Part shown: piece by piece, positions 50,155 to 64,000 of the stretch
Layout of the letters: every line of letters begins with the position of its first letter
How positions within the stretch are numbered: the stretch's first letter is position 1
Source: Gossypium raimondii
Lineage: Eukaryota > Streptophyta > Magnoliopsida > Malvales > Malvaceae
Direction: 5' to 3'
Length of the DNA stretch: 64,000 nt
Assembly (NCBI RefSeq): GCF_025698545.1
Contig: NC_068575.1
Coordinates: forward strand, 54,693,980-54,757,979
Position numbers and translations under genes: made by a program
Notes under the pieces: generated by a model
The model's input: the letters and a program-made list of their open reading frames with translations, nothing else
Told to the model about the DNA's origin: nothing
The model's database searches: none

Positions 50155-50787
50155 TGTCACGGGGCTAGACCTTTCGTCTCGCAATCCGTGCGGCCTTAGG
50201 CGATCCGTTCGTCCAAACTCGCCCAAGTCAGCCTTAACTCCCAAAAGAGAGGATTCTTTTAGAACTCCTCCAAGGCACCAATTTGTATAGCGGAAGCGTT
50301 TGTGCCAAAAGAAGCTACAAAAGAACAACAGAAAACCAAAGAAAGAATGCCCACAAAGTGTTTGAGTAAATGCTCAAGAATTCTATTACTCTTAAGAATT
50401 CAAGTTACAATGGATGATTTACAAATGAGGGGGAGGCTCTCTATTTATAGTTGAGCTCCCCCAAAACCGACGGTCAAGATACATGTACATCGACGGACGA
50501 GATTCACTATATCCCTTGATTTTAGGGATTTACAAGATTTGCCATATCAAATCTAATCTAATCTTACAAGATATGATTCTCTTCTATCTTCTAAGATTAG
50601 TTACCAAAATTGCCTAAGTTGCCATGTCTTCATCATTGGGCCAACCAGGCTTTAATCTGATAGGCTTCTTTAGTAGCTCTCTGAATCGGGCCAGTTCTTG
50701 TGGGCTGAATGTCCCCACCTAATCGATAGACCTCCATGGGGCGCTTCTTGTGGCATGGTCACGGGCTTTGCACTTTAGCTCGTGACA
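50155..50787 (-). repeat. 3' LTR of the RT-less element
   Basis: This copy is 633 bp. It lies beside the purine tract and so is the 3' LTR in the element's own (minus) orientation. It holds a CTATAAATAGAG TATA-type word on the minus strand (about 50440-50455). Confidence 0.88.
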
Positions 50788-53700
50788 TTCTCCCCCACCC
50801 ATTCTCGCAACGCCCTCGTTGCGACTTTCGGATGACACTGGCTTGATTCACCTTTTCTCGTTGCCTCGGCTTCTTCCCGACTTGACTTGCGATCGGGTTG
50901 TCCCTTCCTTCGGAACTTATGCCTCGGCTTCTGTCGCCTCTTATCTTGAACTGTTGCACTCGTTGGTACATTTTGCTGGCAAGAAGTCTCCGCTTTAACT
51001 TGCCCCAATTTTGACTTGTTTCTGTTGGAATCCCCTCGATTCTCATACCTCGGCTTCGTACCACCCACAGTTCATTGGCCTCCTTGCTCATAAACTTTGA
51101 AAGGGCTCCTACGACCTTGCCAAGCCAACAAGTCAGAATTCAAAACACTATCAGAGTGTTTGCAATGTACCTTACTCGCAGCATTTACTCGTCTCAACTG
51201 TCCTTGCATCGCTCCTTTTCCCTTGAAGCCCGATGCACAACCCACATTTCCCAAAGGTGTCGGCTCCACAGTCGATCTCGCAGGCTTCATATCGATCCCT
51301 TGCGCCACTAACACTTCCGAAGGGGCTTTCGTAGCATTCCATTTCAACGATTTAATGTTTCTCCCATACGAAACATCTTCGACTAGTTGGATTGGTGATA
51401 ACACCTTAGTCCCAACTTTCATATCCCAATGCACCGGCACAACACTCTTTGTTGACGGACCGGTGACAATATTGATTTGATCGGCCCATGGTTGCAGAGT
51501 TGCCTGAATCCTGACAAGGAAGTTTAAACCAAGCACAAAATCGTAATCATCTAATCGGATTACCTCGAATTCTTCCTTGCTCTTCCATTCACCGATTTGT
51601 AGTTCCACATCACGAACTACTCCCACAGTTGGGGCTTTCTCAGAAGTTGCTACCTTGATCTTCTTATTCGATTTTCTAATCGACAGACCAAGCTTCTTCG
51701 CAGCCTTTTCCGACATGAACAAGTCTGATGCTCCCGTATCAATAAGAGCACTCCGCTTCTGACCCGCACTGTTGATGTCCACAAACATCAACCCGTTTTC
51801 ATTCCTCTTTCCAGGAATGAGCACCATCGAATTGACTTTCGATGTGTTTCCCTCGGTAGGCTTCGCCTCCTCCTTCGGCTCATCCTTCTTTGCCAAAATC
51901 ATCACTTTATTCGGACATTTACGCGCCATGTGTGGTCCTTGACAAAGGAAGCATTTCATCTTCTTCCTCTTGTCCCTTGGGTTGTCTAATCCCCGCTTCG
52001 CATCTCGTGGTTTCCCATTGCCACTTGTGCTATCAGTACTGTTGCCATCATCGCTATGTCCCTCTTCATCTTTTTCATGGTTTCTCTCACCATTGCCCCT
52101 TCCATTGGGCTTAGATACCTTAAGCTTGTCTCCCGCCGGATCAAGCTCAACAAAGGACTCTGCTTCGGCCATGGCTACAGTAAGTTCGGTGATTCCTTGC
52201 CTTCGCAACTCATGCTTTGCCCACGGCTTTAACCCATCCTCGAACCAATAGAAAGCTTCTTTCTCACTCAAGTCGGAGATTTGAAGCATCAACTCGCTAA
52301 ATGCCCGCACATACTCTCGAACAGTACCTTGTTGCGTGAGACGACGCAACTTTGCCTGAGCCTCTTTCTCGACATACTGAGGGTAAAACTACTTTTTCAA
52401 CTCTCTTTGGAACTGCTCCCAAGTTCCAATAGCCGTTCCCCCACGTTTCTCATCCGTGGACCTACGCGCCACCACAAGAGAGCAACATCAGTAAAGTAAA
52501 TCGAAGCAGTGTTTACCTTAATGGCATCATCCTCGATGCCCATCGCTCGGAAGTATTGCTCCATTTCCCACAAGAAGTTGTCCACATCCCTCACGGATCG
52601 TGCACCATTAAACTTCTCCGGTTTGGGAACATCCATTGCTTGTTGCTTCGGCCTTGAAGACAACATCCCATTACTCAAAGCGTCTTTGTAGATCGCGAGC
52701 TCCCCCTTAAGCTCATCCATTTCTTTCTGCATGGCTAGCACCATATCCTCGAGAGCTTCATCCCTCTCTGCCAGCTTTCCCGCAGTGGACTCTACTAAAT
52801 TATTCATCTTTTCTGCATTGGCACCGAGAGAATCCAACACAAAATCTCTGAGTTGCTCCTCCATGGAGTCAAACCCATCCGTGCGTCCCTCGACCAATTC
52901 ATCTTCTTCCTCTTGTCCCTTGGGTTGTCTAATCCCCGCTTCGCATCTCGTGGTTTCGCATTACCACTTGTGCTATCAGTACTGTTGCCATCATCGCTAT
53001 GTCCCTCTTCATCTTTTTCATGGTTTCTCTCACCATTTCCCCTTCCATTGGGCTTAGATGCCTTAAGCTTGTCTCCCACCGGATCAAGCTCAACAAAGGA
53101 CTCTGCTTCGGCCATGGCTACAGTAAGTTCGGTGATTCCTTACCTTCGCAACTCATGCTTTGCCCACGGCTTTAACCCATCCTCGAACCAATAGAAAGCT
53201 TCTTTCTCACTCAAGTCGGAGATTTGAAGCATCAACTCGCTAAATGCCCGCACACTCCCGAACAGTGCCTTGTTGCATGAGACGACGCAACTTTGCCTAA
53301 GCCTCTTTCTCGGCATACTGAGGGTAAAACTGCTTTTTCAACTCTCTTTGGAACTGCTCCCAAGTTCCAATAGCCGTTCCTCCACGTTTCTCATCCGTGG
53401 ACCTACGTCTCCACCACAAGAGAGCAACATCAGTAAAGTAAATCGAAGCAGTGTTTACCTTAATGGCATCATCCTCGATGCCCATCGCTCGGAAGTATTA
53501 CTCCATTTCCCACAAGAAGTTGTCCACATCCCTCGCGGATCATGCACCCTTAAACTTCTCCGGTTTGGGAACATCCATTGCTTGTTGCTTCAGCCTTGAA
53601 GACAACATCTCATTACTCAAAGCGGCTTTGTAGATCGCGAGCTCCCCCTTAAGCTCCTCTATTTCTTTCTACATGGCTAGCACCATATCCTCGAGAGCTT

Positions 53701-54052
53701 CATCCCTCTCTGCCAGCTTTCCCGCAGTGGACTCTACTAAATTATTCATCTTTTCTGCATTGGCACCGAGAGAATCCAACACAAAATCTCTGAGTTGCTT
53801 CTCCATGGAGTCAAACCCATCCGTGCGTCCCTCGACCAATTCAAGCGTCTTTTTCACATTCCCTACGGATTCCTCGAGATTGACCACTCGATTTTCCAAA
53901 GCTGTCAGCATTTCCCTCGAGCGACTGGCTTTTCTAGCCCTCTCACGGGTCTCCATTGGCTCACTTTGACCAACGACTTCTTTTGACATCCCAACGGCGC
54001 CTTCGAACCAACTCGAATATCACTTGGTTCAAAACTTGGCTCGGATACCACT
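50788..54052 (-). pseudogene. gag-protease region, broken by a 0.94-kb tandem duplication
   Basis: Reading starts at the minus-strand ATG at 53989 with a charged, coiled-coil-like N-terminal region (about 90 residues), then a gag domain (motifs LLWW, FKKQFYP-like, YVRAFSELML), a linker rich in Lys/Asp/Ser, a CCHC knuckle CFLCQGPHMARKC (about 51920-51958) and an aspartic-protease motif ALIDTGASDLF (about 51715-51760). The frame is broken three ways: a stop at 53669, a frame-shifted junction near 52898 where a duplicated block joins, and another shift near 52400. The longest intact piece is 51072-52349 (425 codons, knuckle plus protease). Only about 280 bp separate it from the purine tract, leaving no room for reverse transcriptase or integrase. 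I do not give a repaired reading frame. Confidence 0.8.
51955..53840. repeat. Tandem duplication, two units of about 942 bp
   Basis: Unit 1 is about 51955-52897 and unit 2 about 52898-53840. The offset is 942-943 throughout. For example, 'ttcatcttcttcctcttg' occurs at 51955 and 52898, and 'ctcgaccaattca' at 52889 and 53831. The units differ by scattered substitutions and small indels. The four bases ttca are shared at the junction, pointing to a microhomology or template-switch origin. Confidence 0.88.
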
Positions 54053-54686
54053 TGTCACGGGGCTAGACCTTTCGTCTCGCAATCCGTGCGGCCTTAGGCG
54101 ATCCGTTCGTCCAAACTCGCCCAAGTCAGCCTTAACTCCCAAAAGAGAGGATTCTTTTAGAACTCCTCCAAGGCACCAATTTGTATAGCGGAAGCGCTTG
54201 TGCCAAAAGAAGCTACAAAAGAACAACAGAAAACCAAAGAAAGAATGCCCACAAAGTGTTTGAGTAAATGCTCAAGAATTCTATTACTATTAAGAATTCA
54301 AGTTACAATGGCTGATTTACAAATGAGGGGGAGGCTCTCTATTTATAGTTGAGCTCCCTCAAAACCGACGGTCAAGATACATGTACATCGACGGACGAGA
54401 TTCACTATATCCCTTGATTTTAGGGATTTACAAGATTTGCCATATCAAATCTAATCTAATCTTACAAGATATGATTCTCTTCTATCTTCTAAGATTAGTT
54501 ACCAAAATTGCCTAAGTTGCCATGTCTTCATCATTAGGCCAACCAGGCTTTAATCTGATAGGCTTCTTTAGTAGCTCTCTGAATCGGGCCAATTCTTGTG
54601 GGCTGAATGTCCCCCACCTAATCGATAGACCTCCATGGGGCGCTTCTTGTGGCATGGTCACGGGCTTTACACTTTGTCCCGTGACA
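54053..54686 (-). repeat. 5' LTR of the RT-less element
   Basis: This copy is 634 bp and lies next to the primer-binding site, so it is the 5' LTR in the element's own orientation. The TATA-type word CTATAAATAGAG (minus, about 54340-54352) is the likely promoter. Confidence 0.88.
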
Positions 54687-54690
54687 CTAG

Positions 54691-55448
54691 GACCAAGACA
54701 TTCCTCCTATGTGATTTGGCTAAGATTGTTGACCTTTTTCCTATAGGATTGTCAAGCTCATTTGTTAATCCCACTCCTTGACCTATGACAGTCCTCCACT
54801 TCATTTGTTGATCCTACTCCTGGATCTATGATAATGGTTGTTTATAGTCTGACATATCGTGGGAGGCTTGATCTTCTTGAGTATATAGATATATATTGGT
54901 TTGATGCTTATTCTCTTGAACCTTAAATTTATTTTCTTGAGTTGATATAATACAACTTTAAGGTTATAATGATAAAAACAAAAACACATATTCAAATAAA
55001 AAATGAAAATTTAACTTAATTATTCAATATTTTAAGTGGAAAAAATATTTGGATCCAAATACAAATTCAAGTTTGGACCAATTTTTGACCACTCACATTT
55101 CTACCAAACATGAAAAACAAAAACATTAAAAACTTAGCTGAACTAGTCCAACAGCTTTGTACCTCAATTAAAGTTTCAGTTATAATTTCATTACAATGAA
55201 GAATAAGCAAGAACAATCAGGCATGGAGCCTAGCGCAGGTCTGCACCCCAGCAACTAGAACTGGCCATATCAAACCAAAAAAAAGGACTCAAAGACAGTA
55301 TCCCTAAACCATAACTATTTCCATATATTTATATTCATAAATATAATATGCCATATGATTTAAATGTAAAAACAACCCAAGAGCACAAAAGAAAATATAA
55401 AATAAAATAAGGTTAATAAAGCAAACATTACCTTAAATGAAAAGAAGA
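54691..55448. other. Spacer between the LTR element and RABA3
   Basis: It contains the 3' flank of the minus-strand RABA3 gene and sequence that should directly continue the pre-insertion DNA left of 50151. No gene is visible. Confidence 0.4.
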
Positions 55449-57082
55449 TCAGCAAGAGCAGGTAGATAATTTTTTCATCTCACTTATTTCTAAATCAGGA
55501 CCAGCGATGACCTCAATCTTAGATCCTTTCAACGCGGTGGCGTGATCAGCACCGTTGAGTTTTCCATTTCCACATTCCAAGGATTTTTTACAAAGCACAC
55601 CGTAAATCTCACCCAGCAGCTTGAAAAAAGCTTTATCCACATTGTCACCGCTAAGAGCGGACGTCTCGGCGAAGAATAGGCCCTGATCCTCTGCGAACTC
55701 AACAGCGTCTTCAGTTGGAACGGCTCTGAGGTCCACTAGATCAGCTTTGTTCCCAATGAGCATGATGGCGATGGAACTGTCGGCGTGGGCACGTAGTTCT
55801 TCCACCCATCTGGCCACGTGATCGAAGCTCTGCCGCTTGGTGATGTCGTACACTAGCATTGCCCCCAAGGCACCTCTATAATACGCACTTGTAACTGCTC
55901 GGTACCTGCCCGCCCACACCCAATTGCGAAATGCAAAAACATTGGCTTCAAAAATAACTGAATAGTTTCACACTTTTTCGTTTATGGATTTTAGATTTTA
56001 GCCAGCATTGGTAAATTATGCGATTGTAGCAGTGGATAAGTTGTTGGGTTAGCTGATATTTTAATATTAATTTTAACTATTTTATTTTATAACTACAAGT
56101 GTGGTAAGAATTAGAATAGTTAGTTTAATGATTAGATGGCTAATCCACCGACCGCAATAACTTCTTCTGCTCCTTTGCATGTAATGTAGTGAACTACATT
56201 TTAATTTTGATAAGAAGCTATATTCAAAGGAATCCAGCTAGTTTTGGACTGAAATTAAGCTTTGTTTTTCACTGGTCAAAAGCAGCCCAAGATTCCTAGT
56301 GGTGTGGCCAGTGGCGGGCCAAACCACCGAAATCAATGAGATTATGAATTGAATTAATTCCTAGTAGTGTAGAGTAGGTAATGTGATGACCTCACTTGGC
56401 CATCAATTTCCCTTGAATTAAATATCCGATCCACATTCTCATTGAGAATGCAAGTATAATCCTGCTAAAAGTGATCCAATTAGCCTTCATATTTTTCACC
56501 ATGATGCAACCACATATCTTTTTGCCCTTTGTTTGTTTACTTGAAAAAGAGACAAAATTAGTCAATCACACCATTCCCGTTAAAATATTCAACTATATGA
56601 GATTACAGCAATCTAAAATTCGGGGCAAGTGCGGTCCCAAATGTAAAATTTCATCCCAAGATAAATTATGTTTTCTTGCAGGCTGTAGCATTTGAAAATG
56701 CCATCTCTGAACTCACCAGATTGATTATTATATGTATTAACTTAAAGAAATCTGTGTTACAGAATCTCAAAGTCAGAGATCCTACACTACAGGTACAGGG
56801 AAAAAGGAGGAAAGAAGCTAACCTTTCTTGGCCAGCGGTATCCCAGATCTGTGCTTTGATGACTTTGTTCTTAATGGTAACCGTCCTGGTCTGGAACTCA
56901 ACCCCAATGGTGGACTTGGAATCAAAGCAAAACTCGTTCTTGGTAAACCTGGACAGAATCTGAGTCTTGCCAACCGCCGAGTCACCGATCACCACCACTT
57001 TGAACACGTAATCTATTTTCTCAGGCGCATGTTCTTGATGATTCTCGACCTCAACACCATTCATCTCTTCATTCATTTTCAC
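55449..57082 (-). CDS. RABA3: Rab11-type small GTPase RABA3
   Basis: Exons 56823-57082 and 55449-55905 (minus) are joined across a 917-bp GT-AG intron inside the codon for Arg87, giving 238 residues. All G-motifs are present: P-loop GDSAVGKT 33-40, switch-I Thr at 58 in [16 protein letters not shown] 80-86, NKAD 139-142 and ETSAL 167-171. It ends in CSC, a double-geranylgeranylation motif. The N-terminal extension before [19 protein letters not shown], the [11 protein letters not shown] segment and the IEVI...DLE...CSC tail match what I remember of Arabidopsis RABA3 (At1g01200) better than RABA4 or RABA6. Rab11-type proteins route trans-Golgi/early-endosome vesicles to the plasma membrane or cell plate. 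The gene looks intact. A second ATG two codons downstream could also serve as start. Confidence 0.92.
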
Positions 57083-59448
57083 TCCTCACTTCTTACTACC
57101 TATCAACCACTACAGCCAACAAAAAAACTGACACAGACCCCTTCTCTTGCTAGTGATGCTAGTGTTTATAATTAAATAGGAAGCTTCAATTTGGCATTGT
57201 TCTTGGCCTCTAGTGATGGAGGGTCAGTGGGAGTAAGTAAAGAGACAGAGGAAGGGCAAAAGATGTATCAGACAAGACTGGTATGCAAGGGTTGTAGTCA
57301 CACCACTCACTGATAAAAAAGAAAGTTATGGCAATACGGTCCTGTCCTTATCTCTCTATTAATGGCTTATAGTGAGTGTACGATCGTTGCTTTTATTATT
57401 AATTTACTTAAGAGAATGATGGAGGGAGCATAAGCTAACCACTCCGCAGAAAAGCCATATTTATATTAATCTTTATTTTTGCTTAATGGGGGCATTGGGA
57501 TCTTTTAAACTGGACACACTCAACAATGATCTCATAATTCCCGGCATCATCTCCGGATGAAAGCTAACTGTTCTCACTTAGTTAAAGTGCTTTGGCAAAA
57601 GTTAATTGATGCAAAAGGTGTTTGCCTTGTTCCTTGAAAACCTAATCAATGAAATTTTTTTAAACCTAGGTTTAGGGTAACTAGTAGCTTAATTCCCAAG
57701 CATCCTTGTCATTTCATAACTACGGCTCATCTCATGTTGTGTAGATGATTAAGAGTGCCTGAGATGATCAAAGCAAATATGGGGGTCTAGCTGAAAAATC
57801 CAGGCCATGTAAGCAAGTTAGCATTGAAGGAGAGGGTAGGGCCAGTAGCAGATCAACCAACCATTTTCTTGATCCCAATTTAATACATTCGAGGTACCAA
57901 AAAAAAATATGGGAGGGGTTGTTGTTCCTTTTCTCAGTTTAATAATTTAATAGGCTTCAAATCTTCAAGTCTTGAATTATTTTGCTGAGATCCTGTCATG
58001 GTCCATCTGATAGCATTCGATTTTATACAACTAAATTTGGGTGCTAAATTATTATTCCATGTGTACATAGTTAAAGCATGGCAATAAGCAACGTAAAGGA
58101 AGTGAAGGTTCTAAAAACTTTGGCCTTTGTGGACCTTCCAATGTTTTGCACCGACAAAGCTTCAGCACAGTAGATTCCCAAGAACAAATGATGAAAGAAA
58201 AGACCCCTCTCTTCCTGTTGCCCACTGACAGAAATTCTCTTGCATCAATTACTAAAATTAAATGGATGTGCATTTATCATCTAAAAGATTCCGACCCAAA
58301 ACAGTTCATTACATTATTATTATTTGTGCAAAGCTTATCAGCTATAATTGCAGTTGTTAGTACTATTAAAACGACATTGTTATGGTCGCATTGTAAGAAA
58401 TGAAGGTACAGGAAAATGAAGAGATCTTGATCCTCCTGAAACAATGAACGAGGGGCCACCAGTCATATGTAGTCCAAATAATGTTGCTTCTTTAGGATCC
58501 CAATTGAAGCTTTTGGAGCTGGGTCCGGTCAGGAGATACCTCAAACAATGGACAAAAGGCAGACTACAATTGGTTACTTTTGTAAAAATGTATGCTCTTG
58601 ATTTTGATCTCATCGTTTTGGGCTACCCATATACCTTTTAGGGGTTTTATAGGCCTAAATGAGAAAGAAAGAGGTGTACCGAAACGGACCTGATTCACGA
58701 GCTTTGGTAACCAAGAGATGTGTTTGCCTTCAGCAGAATTTAAGTATCTGAACTATATCTATCTTTTTCTCTTATAGTATCTATTTTTTTTTGTCCAACT
58801 ATATATTTGAAATATTATTTTCATCCTGGTTTATTCTAATAAAAGCTACTAATAAGAACATGGCACATTCTTGATAACATGGGTAATTTTTGAAGTGAAA
58901 TGAGACAAAAATGTTAATTTAAATACCAAAATTCGAAGACAAAATATGATTTAAGCCTTTTAGCTTCAACCCAAACTCTGAATTATGAAGACATGAAACC
59001 AAAATCGCAACAGTGGGTTGTTTGATTCAGTTCTTACCTCGTATTCAAGTTATTTCAATGTTATTCAAGGTTGAAACTTTTGAGGGTATCAGCTATCTAG
59101 CACCATAGTATGTATTAAACTAGACAAATAATTAAGATAAGCATTAGTCATTCATGGAATCCAGTGTAATTGCAACATATGGAACTAACATATTCTACAG
59201 TAGGAGCCCAATGTTCTCCAGGTTGTCCAAAAATACAACTTGAAAGGAAGACTAGTTAGGGGAGTTAAACTGCATCATTTTGTTAATGTTAACGAATAAA
59301 CTTTACTACTGCGTTTCTTTTAGATGCTAAAACATCGGCCAAAAAGAAATGAGCTAAGAATACAATTTAACATGGTACCAGTATTTCCCTTACATCTTTC
59401 AGTATAGCCTTGGTAAATCTCTTCACCAAATTGTAACCTGATGCTGCT
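57083..59448. other. Intergenic DNA between RABA3 and the Ca2+-ATPase gene
   Basis: The first few hundred bases carry the RABA3 promoter; the last few hundred carry the 3' flank of the Ca2+-ATPase gene. Open frames at 58146-58403, 58380-58613 and 58444-58641 overlap each other on both strands and show no domain, so I do not call genes. No defined repeat is seen. Confidence 0.4.
57161..57180 (-). promoter_or_regulatory. Candidate TATA box of RABA3
   Basis: On the minus strand the sequence reads CCTATTTAATTATAAACACT, about 80-95 bp upstream of the RABA3 start codon. The spacing would give a 5' untranslated region of about 60 bp. There is no transcript evidence here. Confidence 0.35.
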
Positions 59449-63841
<4,393 letters not shown>

Positions 63842-64000
63842 TGAATCCTCAGCCTTGGTTATCACCCCAAAGTACAAATTCCTTCAATTTTGCCTCAAAC
63901 CCTTATAGTTTTCTTTCAAAACAGGAAAAAAAATGAAGCTTGAACTACAACTAGGTAAGAAGAAAGAGACTAAAAAAAAGAAAACAACTTTGCACTAATA
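63842..64000. other. 5' flank of the Ca2+-ATPase gene
   Basis: Likely 5' untranslated region or a leader intron of the minus-strand pump gene. The window ends before any promoter can be seen. Confidence 0.4.

Larger units (their letters stand above)
50155..54686 (-). mobile_element. Young non-autonomous LTR element with gag and protease only
   Basis: Two near-identical LTRs (50155-50787 and 54053-54686) start TGTCACGG and end CGTGACA on the plus strand. The flanking ctag (50151-50154 and 54687-54690) is a 4-bp target duplication, or 5 bp if one end base is shared. On the minus strand a primer-binding site TGGTATCCGAGCCA, close to the initiator-Met tRNA type, lies two bases inside the LTR at 54053, and a purine tract (GGGTGGGGGAGAA) lies at about 50788-50801 against the other LTR. 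The element therefore reads right to left. The interior (about 3.3 kb) codes gag, a zinc knuckle and an aspartic protease but no reverse transcriptase, RNase H or integrase, like TR-GAG-type elements. I count about ten differences between LTRs by eye, so insertion is recent. Confidence 0.9.

Noticed and set aside
51097..53989. Several plus-strand frames of 60-127 codons
   Set aside because: They are shadows of the minus-strand gag-protease sequence; the two sets repeat because of the tandem duplication.
57083..59448. Overlapping frames of 60-85 codons on both strands
   Set aside because: They overlap each other, lack motifs and look like chance frames between two genes.

Overview
The window is AT-rich dicot nuclear DNA, probably Gossypium (cotton) or a close malvaceous relative. 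The evidence is spliced genes with GT-AG introns, plant-only families (TAC1, RABA3, a type IIA Ca2+-ATPase of the ECA2 type), and long LTRs of a style I associate with cotton: TGTAACAGCCC starts, GGGTGTTACA ends and a 'gttacgagggtgctaaccct' module. The genus is an inference; the plant origin is not in doubt.

Layout. Positions 1-17150 hold almost only transposable elements: an LTR-like fragment (about 772-1696), a solo LTR (A, 4029-9161) carrying a second solo LTR of the same family (B, 6265-8622), a hAT-type element (9349-9982), and a minus-strand solo LTR (C, 10403-17145) that holds both a 3.4-kb solo LTR of another family (D, 10690-14100, with a 47-bp satellite-like array) and a 1.1-kb non-autonomous hAT element (15295-16389). 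I place these boundaries by LTR or terminal-repeat ends and by 5- or 8-bp target-site duplications read directly from the sequence.

From 18 kb on, genes appear about every 5-12 kb: TAC1 (minus, 18067-19750), an intronless proline-rich protein (minus, 30903-32186), a plastid DUF4079-type membrane protein (minus, 35537-37392), a possible 94-residue small protein (minus, 41071-41355), an intronless BCS1-like AAA-ATPase (plus, 45828-47273), RABA3 (minus, 55449-57082) and an ECA2-type Ca2+-ATPase (minus, 59449-63841; complete coding region, 1050 residues from seven exons, one intron with a GC donor). The spaces hold MITEs, foldback elements, LTR fragments, a gag relic and, at 50155-54686, a young complete LTR element on the minus strand that codes gag and protease but no reverse transcriptase or integrase.

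The genes do not form a pathway. Their order matters more: from memory, the Arabidopsis counterparts of TAC1, the proline-rich protein and the AAA-ATPase are near neighbours on chromosome 2, and those of the DUF4079, RABA3 and ECA2 genes lie in duplicated sister blocks. The window therefore looks like an ancestral gene order that was split among paralogous blocks in Arabidopsis. I see no prokaryotic-type system, CRISPR array or wholly new system. The best candidates for a second look are the RT-less element with its internal 0.94-kb duplication, the higher-order 47-bp array, the nested solo LTRs and the GC-AG intron.
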